64,000 nucleotides of DNA from Cinnamomum chago (taxonomy: Eukaryota > Streptophyta > Magnoliopsida > Laurales > Lauraceae): the NCBI GenBank assembly GCA_038049695.1, contig CP142454.1:91328501-91392500 (forward strand), in the 5' to 3' direction. Shown piece by piece: positions 36,908 through 47,938 of this stretch. Positions within the stretch are counted from its first letter, which is position 1. Every line of letters begins with the position of its first letter. A program made the translations under genes and the position numbers. The notes beneath the pieces were generated by a model. The model was not told the origin of the DNA. It worked only from the letters and a program-made list of their open reading frames with translations, and searched no databases.

Positions 36908-38837
36908 TGTTAGGAATTTTGTAGATTGCAATTTGATGGATGCATTATCATTCAAGCATCATTTGATTTACACACATATGCATTGATTAATAAAAAATTG
37001 AAATCTTGATTTACACATGCATTGTTTTTAAGATATTGGTATATGCATGTTTTGTTTCTAATCTTGGATGCATTTGTTTTAGAAAAAGATGTTTTAGAAA
37101 TCAAGCTAGCCTATGAGTTTTAAATCTTACAAAACGTTTTAGGCTTTTTATGGTTCATGTTTTAAAACCCTTAGAATGATTTAAAACATGTTTTCATGGC
37201 TTGATTTAGTGGCCCAAGAGTTCCCTATTGAATATACTTTGATATATGAAAAAACTATGCATTATAGGGAATTTTGGTCCCCATGCTCGGTCGACCCGAA
37301 GTGGTGGGCCCGGTCGACCGGCCCAACAGGGGACCCGGTCGACCAAGCCCATGCAGGTCAACCGGGACAGAGCCGTTGGGGCTCCTGCAAAAAGGCAGTT
37401 TATAGCCGTTGTGAAGGCCAGGTCGACCGGGGAAGAGCCAGGTCGACCGGGGGACTAGCTGTTGGGCTGTTTTGGCTATAAATACTAGTTCATTCCTTTG
37501 CCAAAAGTGGAGGATTTTGAGACCTTCCTTGAGAGGTTTTGAGGCAAATCAAAGGGGAATGAACTAAGGGATGAAGGGGATCATTAGGAAAGCTAAAGCT
37601 TTGATTAATGAAGTTAAATCACCAAGTAAGCTCTACTTTCCTTAATCATATGTTTTCATGCTTTGCTTAATTATTGGTAAATCTTTTGTAGCATGATAAA
37701 CTATGAGTTGTTGTGTCCTTAACATGTTTTATGTTTTGAATTGATTTATTGTTTTGGATGCATCACCATTGATTCAATCCAAGTAGTACCTTAATTTGTA
37801 AATCTAAGTAAATCATGTTAATGAAAGAATCTTTGAAATTATATGTAACATGATTCCTATACTTGGTTGAATCTTTGGTTGTTGTTTTTCATCATAAGAA
37901 AATCTCTTTCAAATCTATCTTATGATTTGGATTCAACAAATTCACAAATCATATGTTCTTTTGTTTTAAAGTTTCACAACTTGCTTTGCATTGATAGATA
38001 TATCATTTTCAAGTTGTATTCATTATTACATATGATTTGTCCCCTAATTTCAATCAAATCTATTTTTATGTTTTGAGCTACATTGTTGATTTGATTGACA
38101 TCCCTATGCATCACATGTTTTGTTCTTAGAATTTCACAACTTGTTTAGGATACAAATGTATATCTTGTACAAGTTATTTTTAACATGTGACTTGCATTCT
38201 TACCTCAATCATAAATGTTTTTATGAGCTAAAACTTTCAAAAGCCTTAGGCATACATTTATGAACTTTCATTTTAAAAATGATTGAGGACATCATGCATA
38301 CACATTGTGCATTCATAGTGTGTGTGTGTGTGAAGTAGATTTACACTTTCATATCCGCCTAATTAAGAGGCATTTGTAATGAGCTAAATTGTATCTCCAT
38401 CAAGTGTATATTAGACACTAATTAGAGAGATAACCAACCTTGTGGTTGAAGAGGTTATTGCTTAGCATAAGAAAAGCATAGTGTAATAGGTTGATGTTAA
38501 GCCTTGAAAAACATCATTGTAGAGGTTATTGCTTAGCCTTGAAAAGCATATTGTAAAGGTTATTGCTTAGCCTATTGAAAAGCATAAATAGTGGAAATCC
38601 GGTGGGGTGTTGGATCACAAGCCGGTAGTGGATGTAGGCATTGAGGCCGAACCACTATAAATCCTTGTGTGATGGTGCATGCTTTGTGGTGATTGTTTTA
38701 TTAAGCTTCCACATTTTGTTTGATAATCATCACTTGTGACTAGTTTGTTTTAAAGAAGTTAAAATTGGTTAAAATTGGTCGTAATTAAAGCTCACCCTAT
38801 TCACCCCCCCTCTAGGGTTCGGATCCCCGGACTTTCA
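36908..38837 (+). mobile_element. Solo LTR of the Sirevirus-like family (TSD GGTCC)
   Basis: A 1930 bp sequence starts TGTTAGGAATTTTG and ends CCGGACTTTCA, flanked by GGTCC at 36903-36907 and 38838-38842. Its first ~1.07 kb and last ~75 bp correspond to arms A and B of the neighbouring foldback element; about 0.78 kb in the middle is absent there. It carries about six ggtcgaccg-like boxes (37285-37450), a TATAAAT at 37477-37483, and short direct repeats of gaggttattgcttagc (38450-38590). A solo LTR forms by recombination between the two LTRs of a full element. The short cccccc tract near its end is shared with the neighbour. Confidence 0.9.
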
Positions 38838-39611
38838 GGTCCATCCAAATATCTTGTTAGAAGAAGGGTGGGAGACAGTAAGAAGCAAATCACGCTCTGT
38901 TGCAACGTCAAATCCCTTCTGGAATGACAACTATCCTATGAGAAATGCTATGGGGGCAAGAAAATAAAAGAAAAGACGTAGGCCAAATAACAAGAAAAAG
39001 ACTAGTAAATCAAAAGAGGTTGTCACCCAGTAGATTTGTTAACACAAGAGCCTCGAGTTCCATTTATTTTCAAGGACTTCTTGCCACTTGATCTCTTTTT
39101 GTCTTTCGAAAATCAAAAGCAGAAAGATGAATTAAGTGAGTTAAAAGATGATATACTCTCATGCAACTGTCTCTCACTGGTAGAGTTGAAAAAAGAACTG
39201 GATCAAGGTGATGGTAATTATGGCCTTAGATGGGGATATAGAGATGGCGTGATTTCTTCCGAAAGTTCAGATGAATTAAGTCAAGATTCAACAAGACGAC
39301 ATATTTTTACTCAAGGAAACCATGATGAGCTATACTTTATGCCCGACCTCACATCGACAGAGAATGATAGTGACCCTTCAGAACCCTTGAGTTTGTCAAC
39401 CGACCCAAATGATGAAATGAATTGCTTGACGATGATGATATTCAGAGATGGATTGAAGGCATAGTGAAAATTGTCAGTTATACTGCATCCATATGGAATT
39501 TGACTCCAGAATGGCAAAGAAAAGATCTTCCTACAATTATCATGGGGGAAGTAGCCGATGAAAATCCAGATATTGATAGGATTGACGAAGTGGACAAGTC
39601 CTCAGATGTAT
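38838..39611 (+). pseudogene. Ty3 relic piece 3: gag-protease linker
   Basis: Coding continues in phase from piece 2 (codons join across the GGTCC site). It contains stops near 38967 and 39030, the frame 39036-39464 (acidic, Ser/Asp/Glu-rich: SSDELSQDSTRRH, DPSEPLSLSTDPNDE), then a one-base shift to 39422-39611 (DDDDIQRWIEGIVKIV...WNLTPEWQRKD). No named domain is visible. It reads as a linker of the polyprotein and ends at the CACTA target site TAT. Confidence 0.65.
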
Positions 39612-39890
39612 CACTACAAAAAAAGGACTTTTAGTCTCGTTTTTAAATTGAGCTTTTGTGTCGCTTTTACAATAAAGTGACACAGTATGGTCGATGTGTC
39701 ACTTTAGAGGAGGAGTAAACGAGGAGGTTTGTTGTGTCACTTTTCTGTAACGCGACACACACAAAACAAATCTATATCTCGTTTTATTCTTAAAGTGACA
39801 CTAGCGGAGAAATTTTTTAAAATAATCCAAACTAAATATTGAGGATAGTTTTCCCTACTAAACAAAAGTGACACAAGAAGTTTGGTTGTT
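39612..39890. repeat. CACTA left terminus and subterminal repeats
   Basis: After the CACTACAAAAAAA tip come words such as aagtgacaca, tgtgtcacttt, cgcgacacac and aagtgacactag, alternating in orientation. Such short subterminal motifs are transposase binding sites in EnSpm-type elements. Confidence 0.85.
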
Positions 39891-40039
39891 ATTTTCTTTC
39901 AGGAAATCTACCCCATATAAAACGGGCAGTTTTGGTCGACACAATGCCCATATCTGCCCCATATATATTTTTATTTATTTATTTTCTACCCATATTTATT
40001 TATTTATTTATTTTATATAAAAGCAGCAGTTTTGTTTTT

Positions 40040-40130
40040 TTGTTTTTTTGCTATTTTTTATATCTCAATGCCCATACACGTGCCATACCCATGTATAAAA
40101 ATTGCCATCATACACGTGCCATACCCATAT
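40040..40130. repeat. Short direct repeat catacacgtgccatacccat
   Basis: Two near-identical copies of catacacgtgccatacccat followed by ata-rich DNA lie about 40 bp apart (from about 40073 and 40111). This is simple local duplication inside the CACTA element. Confidence 0.6.
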
Positions 40131-40520
40131 ATATAAAAATAAGAACAAGTAGAATCCCTTGTTGGCCTCCTAACCGGAAACCTTTCTCGCTGGTCTACCC
40201 GCTCTCATCGATCCACCGCCGGACCTCGAGCCATCGATCGCCGAAGCCGTCTCCTCTCTCAGCCCTAAGGTGCATCTTTTTCTCCCTTATCCTCTCCTTT
40301 TCTTTTCTCTGTTTCTTTCCTGTACCATTTTTTTCCTCATATAGTGTATATGTGACTAACAGAGGATAGCTTCTCACACACCATCAAAGGCCTCAGTATT
40401 GAGGTACTCTCTCTCAATCTCGTTTTCCTTTTTATGGTAGAAAGATGCATGTTTTACTTCTTCTCTTTCTCTCTAGTCTCTGCTATTGAGATCTCGTGTT
40501 GTCTTTCATTTCCATTTCAG

Positions 40521-43280
40521 GAAGAACAAGAGGATCTACAAGGGGAAAAAGGGAGGAAAGAAGAAGGTGTAAGTTTGATAAAACCCTAAATATCTTTCCC
40601 TTTGTTGTGGATCTTCTCGTTATGTTGGTTGTTATGGATCTGATCTTTGTTTTCATTGTTTGTATTACTAATCTAGGGTCGATCCTTTTTCTAAGAAGGA
40701 TTGGTATGGTATCAAAGCACCATCGGTGTTCAATGTCCGAAATGTCGGTAAAACCCTCGTCACTCGAACACAGGGTACCAAGGTCTGTCTCCTAAACCTT
40801 TCAGATCTTCTCGTTTTATATCTGGATTTGATGCTTTTGTCCAGCTTTTCTGCTGTTTGTAATTGTATGGAATGATTTAATAGATTGGTGTGAAAAAAGG
40901 GATGTGTGTGAAATCTGTTTCTAATATGTGTTGCGCATAAAATCTAGTAACGATGGAAACAATAACAACAACAATGTTTAAATCCAAGTAGGAAAGAGTA
41001 TGTATTAAATTACAAAGGGCTTATTTGTTTGATCAGTATTGGATTTCTAGCGATTCAGAGAAGAGCAATGCCTTTCGTTTAACTTGAAGTAGTTAAGTTG
41101 AAGATCTGCAAAACAACAATCAAAACTGCAGCCACTTTGCTTGGAAATGGTTACCCAACTATTGCCCTATTAAATTAAATTCAAGGAAAGTGTAGGTTTG
41201 ATCTTTATTAGCACTTATATTGATCACTCCTCACCTTGTGTATGTTCATTTGTTATACAACACATTTTACCATGAACTTCTAGAAACTCGGTACAAAGTA
41301 AGCAGAAAGGCCCCAATAGGAAGTCCCTTCTAACCTTGGTTACATTCTGTTCCTACTGATGTAACCCGGTGCTAATCATCTAAGTTTAAAGAAAACAAAA
41401 TCTCTCCATTTTAAGTTTAAACTAAGTCTTTAAATAACAACTAAAAAATAGATAGAACTCGAACAATCAACTGCTTCAAATATTCTTCTGTATCCTTCAG
41501 ATAGCCAGAGAAAGTAATTTGCTTAAGGCTTGGACTTGCACAGCTTTTTTCAGTACGAGTCTCACCTTTTTAGGAGGGATTTCTTTATTGCAAGAGGACA
41601 ATTGCATGACTCATTGGAGTTGGCATTGGTAACATTTGAGAAGGATAAGTGTCAGTAAACTTGGGTGCATTCTTTGTTTTGTTTGTGGTTTTTTTAGAGC
41701 TTTTTTTTTCATTTCAAAATTGTGGAAATGCCAGTTGATTTAGAATCTAGTTGGCTTCTCATTGTTTTGGTAATTGACAGTATAGTTTCAATATTTTGTA
41801 CAACCAAACATCTCCTTAGATACGCTACTGCTGAAATTCTAATGATTTTGTTTAGAGTTAGGAACTTAAGATGTATTGTGATGCTTTTCAGCTTGTTCTT
41901 GACGCAAACTCTGGGTTGGGGATAATTTCATTTGAGGTTCAACTTATGAGGTTCCATTGGTTATCACTTGCCTTGGCTGCAATGTCAGATTTGATCTGGG
42001 AGTTTGTTTCACAGTGATGGCGATTTGAATTGATGTCTTCATTTAATCATGATTTGGAATGAATTTATATTTATGGATGAATGTTGGTGCCATCGAGATT
42101 GCTATTCTAAAGCAATGCAAACTTAAAATGTTTTTTTTTTTTTTTTTTTGCATCACTGAAATGTCTTGTTCTTGATGATATTCAGTTTTACTTCGTGGAA
42201 TTGTGGAAATTCTTTAAGCAGTTGTAATGTTGAGATACTGTCATATAGTGTTATTCATGGATTCAGGTGGTCCGGTTGTAATCTTCCAATTATGAAAAGC
42301 AGAATGCATATATCCAATTAGAAAATGCAGAATGCATATAAGCATGTGCAATTTAGAGCAACCAATATCTAGGTTAGCAGCATTTTCAGTGGCCATTGCG
42401 ATTTACGGTGTAACACTCAGCATCTATTGGGGTACTTTCATGAAACTAATGTCATGAAGCCTTTTCTCGTCTTTCTCTAAGCCTTTTATTTTTGCCTCTT
42501 TATAAAGATTCGGCTATGAAGAAGCAATGTAGCTACTGAGGGGAATAAGTCCTTTTGGCCTTGTTCGCCTAATACATTTCTCATGTGTCCACAAATTCCT
42601 TTAATGCACGAACATATAGAGAACTTTTATATCATTGCCTTCTGATTTACTATCATGGTTGGCATTTTCTTGTCTTGAACCTGATTGCATTCTCCTTGAC
42701 TTTTAACTTGCTGAAGCATTTAGTGTTTGCAATAGTGCTGCGAAGACATGTCCACTTTCTCTTTCTCCCTTTTTGATACATTCTCATCTATAAATTACTT
42801 GGATTTTGTTTGGGCTAATAAGCATAACCTCTAATTGTTCCCCCCATTACAGATTGCTTCTGAGGGCCTTAAGCACGGAGTGTTTGAGTGTTCCTTAGCT
42901 GACCTCCAGAATGATGAGGATCAGTCCTACAGGAAGATCCGACTGAGAGTAGAAGATGTCCAAGGGAGGAATGTCCTCACTAACTTTTGGGTGATGATAA
43001 GATTCTATAATCTCCATGATTTCTTATTGTTTGTTCCTAATGAAATTACACTGAAATTACCTATAAAAAAAACTGACCTATTTTCAATAATTAGGGAATG
43101 GATTTCACCACAGACAAGTTGAGGTCACAGGTTCGTAAGTGGCAGACATTGATTGAGGCGCATGTAGACGTGAGGACTACAGATAACTACGGTCTGAGAA
43201 TGTTCTGCATTGGTTTCACCAAGCGGCAACCTAACCAGGTGAAGAGGACCTGTTATGCACAATTCAGCCAGATAAGATAG
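40521..43280 (+). pseudogene. RPS3A: Captured fragment of ribosomal protein eS1 (RPS3a) gene
   Basis: Four exons with intact GT/AG borders match cytoplasmic 40S protein eS1, which helps form the mRNA exit region of the small subunit. They are 40521-40568 (KNKRIYKGKKGGKKK), 40677-40782 ([18 protein letters not shown] ... RTQGTK), 42853-42990 ([19 protein letters not shown] ... VLTNFW) and 43095-43280 ([20 protein letters not shown] ... CYAQFSQIR). Introns are kept, one of about 2.07 kb, so DNA and not cDNA was captured. The normal protein is about 260 residues; here only the N-terminal ~145 are covered. No convincing start-codon exon is visible, and the last codon of exon 4 is TAG where eS1 has Gln (CAG). 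A CT-rich leader-like stretch (about 40190-40280, ending ctaag|gtgc) may be the captured 5' UTR. The copy is probably non-functional as eS1. Confidence 0.93.
40783..42852 (+). other. Large intron of the captured eS1 fragment, no other gene seen
   Basis: The interval lies between a GT at 40783 and an AG at 42851-42852. It is T-rich as plant introns are, with a 20-plus T run near 42130. Frames are short and unremarkable. Part of it could be filler acquired inside the CACTA element. Confidence 0.6.
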
Positions 43281-43830
43281 GTGACCATTTACTGTAGTTA
43301 TTGCTACACTCATAGGGTGCCTTCTTGCTTCAACCACAGACATTTCAAGTACTATATTTCTCATCTTTTTTTATGATTATCATATGATTTACAATTTTAA
43401 TATTATCCCTAATTTATTTCTTTTCCAAAGCAATTCTATATTGAATCTTACAATTTTCTGGTGCCTTAATGAGAATTTGAAACCTGTGCTTTCACCACTT
43501 GGAATCTTTTGGAACCACAGACATTGTATCTTTTGTTTCTCCTCTTGGAATCATGTTTTATTATGTGTTCTTTTCATTTATCTCTCTCATTATATTGAAT
43601 GTTTTCCATTAAAAAAAAAACAAAACCAAAAACAAAAAAATGGATTAAGCTCCCGGTACACACACATAATTTCTTGTCACCTGGTACACACACATACTTT
43701 CTGGTCATTGTTTGATTACCAGTAGCTCAACACTTCACTTACATGATTTATAGTGATTATTGAATGTGTTTGAGATGCTACCATTATAAATGATGATATG
43801 AGGATCCTCACATCTTATTTATTTGGACAG

Positions 43831-44380
43831 GTTTTTGCTGTGAAAAGTGTTCTTCAAAAGCCAATTAGTTTAATACAGGGACCCCTTGGCACAGGGAAGA
43901 CTGTCACTTCTGCTGCTATTGTATATCACATGGTAAAACATGGTCAAGGACAGGTAAATGAATGTGCTCATATCTTTTTTTTTTTATGAATGCTGATTCA
44001 CTACTTTTATATACTCTGTTTTCATCGATGTGCTTATCCTGTTTAGGTTCCGGTTTGTGCTCCAAGTAATGTGGCAGTCGACCAACTTGCTGAGAAGATA
44101 AGTGCAACCGGGTTAAAGGTAATAAAATTCAAACTGTGATATCTTTTCCTCATTCTTTTTGAAGCTGTGAACATGATGAAGTTATTGCCACTCAGAAAAG
44201 AAAAGAAGCCAACTTTAAATGACTCATCACTTGTAATGTTGGCTGCAATTTTCTTAAGATTTTCACATGTAAAACTATAGCTTTTGAGTAGTGTTGTAAT
44301 GTGTTCGGTGGGAATTTGTTGTAACAAGATATGCATGTTTACAGGAGAGCTATCAAGCAGTGATGAAAAGAGTAAGAGGG
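43831..44380 (+). pseudogene. UPF1: Captured fragment of UPF1 RNA helicase gene
   Basis: UPF1 is the superfamily 1 helicase of nonsense-mediated mRNA decay. Exon 43831-43953 encodes [16 protein letters not shown], the Walker A motif as GPLGTGKT (UPF1 has GPPGTGKT, so a Pro to Leu change), and SAAIVYHM. Exon 44047-44118 encodes [20 protein letters not shown] (motif Ia region). Both are phase 0 with GT/AG borders. A third piece after 44343 reads GELSSSDEK, matching the region further along the helicase, but its acceptor and end are unclear. The normal protein exceeds 1,000 residues; fewer than 80 are present, so no helicase function is possible. Introns are retained, as in the neighbouring eS1 fragment, 550 bp away in the same orientation. 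Confidence 0.93.
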
Positions 44381-44389
44381 TGTCGACTG

Positions 44390-45066
44390 TAGACTTTTAT
44401 GAAATCATTTAAGAAAATGTTTCCTGAGTCAAATGGGATTTTAAAATTCTAACGGGCTCCTAATTGTGAATTGTAAATCTTAAATCATAATACTGTAATC
44501 TTATGTTCTCATCCCAAAAACAAAAATTGAAGTATGTAAAAATATACAGAAAACCTAACAACTATCATATGAGCAAATTCCACTCCTTTTTCACATGATC
44601 ATCTTAAAAGGAAGTGTGGAGAGTGAAGATCACATTCATTTGACACTCGTTAGGAGCCCTTATCTTTATATTATTCTTTATAGTCTCATAAGGTTCTTTG
44701 TAATCTCATAAGACTGATCAACAGTGATGGGACCCGGTGATGGTGGAGTCTTCATGCATTCACCATGGATGCCTGGCCTTTGGAGTCATCACCACTGGCA
44801 ACCCAAGGAGTCTTCACACATGGAAAAATGCTTGCTCACAATAATGAGAGGGAAAGAGAGAATTTCTCATTGATCCAAAATAAGAGATTATTTGTAGAAG
44901 GGAGGTAAAACCTGCTTATTGGGGGCTTATATAAACTTTCCTTACATGCCAATCTCTTGGTCCTAAATGTTCTCTCTTTCATTGATTACATGTCGATCAA
45001 TTATCTTGATTGATTGAATCAGTTATCCTAATTGATTGTATGCCAATCAGTTATCTTGCTATATCT
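44390..45066. other. CACTA interior, no gene recognised
   Basis: The stretch is AT-rich with a few GC-rich words (gggacccggtgatggtggag near 44728). I see no exon with clear borders. It ends at the GATGT target site of the solo LTR. Confidence 0.5.
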
Positions 45067-45071
45067 GATGT

Positions 45072-47933
45072 TGTTAGACCCCGACCCAGACCTTTACGAT
45101 TAGTGTGCGATTAGTATGTGTTTAGTCCTAAGTGGGTTTAGTTATTGTTGGATTAGAAGTGATTAGTTTTAGTCTTGGATATAGCTTTGGTAATTTTGAG
45201 AACGTTTAATATTAGTTAGACACACTCAGGATGGCCTGAGTGCACGTGTGAGCTTGGGAAGATCGTATCGATTTCCGTGTGATTGTGATTTTGATTTCAT
45301 TTGATTGATATTTCGACGTGTTACAACTTTCGTATTAAGCCCATTCATGTTTGAAGCCCAAAAACCCAAGTTCTGGCCCAAAGAGGGTAAAATTGTCTTT
45401 CTTGCACAAATCTGGACACAATTTTCGAGATCTCAAAACTATGTCAAAAATATACTTTTTGGAAACTAGATATTTCGACGATCGTTTTATCCTTCTTCGT
45501 CGAAGTCATCCGAGGCCCACAAGATCGTGTTTTAGCCATTTCAAGTTCAAGTCAAATGGGGCCCATGAGTCATCACTTAAAACCCTTTCTTCCTCTCATT
45601 TCACTCATTCCCCCAAATCTCTGCAATTTCTAAACCTAGGGCAAGGAGAGCTCTTTTCTCTTCATCTTCTTCATCTTGCATGTTTAGCTAGAGAGCTCCA
45701 AAAGGGATTCCAAAGTCATCATCTTCTTCGTCTTCTTACAAGCTTTCCCTTGATACCAATTTCTTGGAACTTCTTGTGGAGCAAGTCCTACATCTTCTTC
45801 ATTTCTTCTTGTTTGGCCATTGTTAGGTAAGAGCTTCAAGCCATGGTTTCCATAAAGTCTTTTTAACTCCTTAAGATTTGTGTTTTTCAAGTGTTCAAAC
45901 CCTTTTTGTTAAAATGGGTTCTTTGCTCCATTTTGAGTGAGTTTTGTGTGTTTTCTTTGGGTTTTGTAGTTCTTGATTAGCTTGGGTGAAGTGCTTGAGA
46001 AGAGTTTTAGCATTGGTCAAGGCAAGTGATCTTTATAGGCTTCATGTGCATTGTATTTGATTCTATTTTTGTTTAGAAATTATGCATATGATTTGTCTAC
46101 AAGTTTCATGTTTATGTTTTCTTATGATGTGGATGTGGATGATGATAAATGAACCCTTGGTGAGCATGAAGGCTCAAGGGATGATATGTGGTTGATGGAT
46201 GAGAAGAAGGAGGAGAATGTAGTGAAAAATGTGCAAAGAAAAGGAGATTTCCGCACTCAGCGAGCCCAGGCAGCAGCCTGTTCGCTCGAGCGACCCCTGG
46301 GTTCGCTCGAGCGAACATGCCACTGTCTGCTCCGGAGCGAGGCAGTGAGCCGTTCGTTCGAACGCATTTTATTATTCGCTCGAGCCAACATTCGCTCGAG
46401 CGAACTGTTGGTCCGCTCGAGCGGATGGGCCCAGTGGGCCCAACAGTGCGAACTTCAAATGGCCATAACTTTCTAACCGTACGTCCGTTTTTGGAGTTCC
46501 ACATACCGTTGGAAAGCTCTTGAAGTGTAGAGTCCAATGGTATACTTATCTTAGTGACCAGAGATTGAAAAGTTGAGGTGGATATTTGAATCAAGGAAAA
46601 CTAGTATTTGATTAGGAGTTTTTAGCTTGATATTGTGCATTCGAAGCCTGAGATATCTTTGAAATTCCGGGGCACCAATTCTCTTTTAAATTCCAACACT
46701 TGGGTTTCGTTTACACAAAGATCAACCAAAGGTTCTTACATGTGCTTGTTAGACTTTATATTCGTATTTTGGTTTTTGATACAATGAATATCAATGTGTA
46801 CTCGTTTTGAAGTTTAAGTACAAGTTTGTTTTGAAGATTTGTTTCAAGGAAAAAGGGGACCACTTCATAAGCGTGTTATGCATATTAATTATGCCTTTTG
46901 CTAGTCGTGCTCGTCGTGTTTTGATAAGTGATTTCCCCCTTTTTATCTCGACGTGTTTTGATCGTGCTTCGCGTGTTTTGTGCATTCATGAACTAAGTGA
47001 ACACCACTGAGCTTGGACTGCCCTTTCAGTTTGATCCACTGTCTGGGGGTCCTTAAACATGTGGACTGTCTGCAGACTAGTCGTGTATTTATTACACATC
47101 GTGCGTGTCCGGTTCCGCGGCCGGAATTCCCGTCTTTGTGGGAAATCGTGTCGTGTTTATATTATGTATATCGTGCTTGTCGTGCGTGCTTGCTCTTTTC
47201 ATTATATAAATGATAGAGAAAGGATGGGCTCTTTGTGGATTGTAACTATTCATGATATATTATGTACTCATGCTAGTTTGTTTTGTATCTCAGTTTTTGT
47301 TCGTATTCTTGAAAATGTATCTCAACTTTGATAGTACTTCATACCAAAGATTTGCTTACATGTTTTCTCTAAATGTTATTGTTCATGTTCATGCCTACAT
47401 TGATTACCTGCCAAACCGTCGTGTTTGACCCTTGTTTATTGGTGCCCAGGTGCAGGAGACGTTGCCTTTGAGGAGGAGCGTCAGGAGGAGGCTTGTGAGC
47501 CAACTCCCGTGAGAGAGTGGCAGCCCGACGATGTCATTTAGACGTCGGTCTGGTTCTCGAGTGTCGTCACCTTTAGTCTTGGGGTTTCTTTTTGGCTATT
47601 TTGAGATTGTATTGACCCTTATTGGTCTCTTATGGGTTGTACTAAACTTAACTTGTTTTGTGTTAGTTCTATAACTTGAATATTAATGGGAATGCCATGT
47701 TAGCTTCTTTCTATGATACCATGCCTTGTGATCATTTGATATGGCACCCAAATGTTTTGTTGGGCTCATCTTGATGTGTTTTGCTACACGCTTCCGCATA
47801 CTTGTACGTGTGAGCCAGATTCCGCGTGTCTTTGGGAATCCTCACCGCGGGAACCTGTGGGAAAGCAATTAACAACACCGAATGCAATGTAGCAACACGT
47901 CGCGGGCCCGGGGTCCGTTCCGGGGTCGCGACA
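45072..47933 (+). mobile_element. Solo LTR, 2862 bp, inserted in the CACTA element (TSD GATGT)
   Basis: Starts TGTTAGACCCCGACCCAG and ends GGGGTCGCGACA, with GATGT at 45067-45071 and 47934-47938. No primer-binding site, polypurine tract or gag/pol is inside. Between 46285 and 46430 it carries about six ttcgctcgagcgaa-like palindromes, followed by gccataactttctaaccgt and ccgttggaaagctc, words common in plant Ty3 LTRs. Small frames here, including the pair around 46112-46594, lie on the palindromes and are not genes. The beginning resembles the LTR fragment at 61508. The insertion is younger than the CACTA element that holds it. Confidence 0.85.
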
Positions 47934-47938
47934 GATGT

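Noticed and set aside
39932..40369. 145-codon ORF with a hydrophobic start in the CACTA element
   Set aside because: It crosses the simple repeats and the captured eS1 leader; the hydrophobic run is T-rich low-complexity sequence.
43125..43364. Minus-strand ORF over the eS1 exon
   Set aside because: Antisense shadow of a conserved exon.
46112..46594. 160-codon minus-strand ORF in the solo LTR
   Set aside because: It translates the ctcgag palindromes and lies inside an LTR with exact target duplication; both strands are open there because of the repeats.
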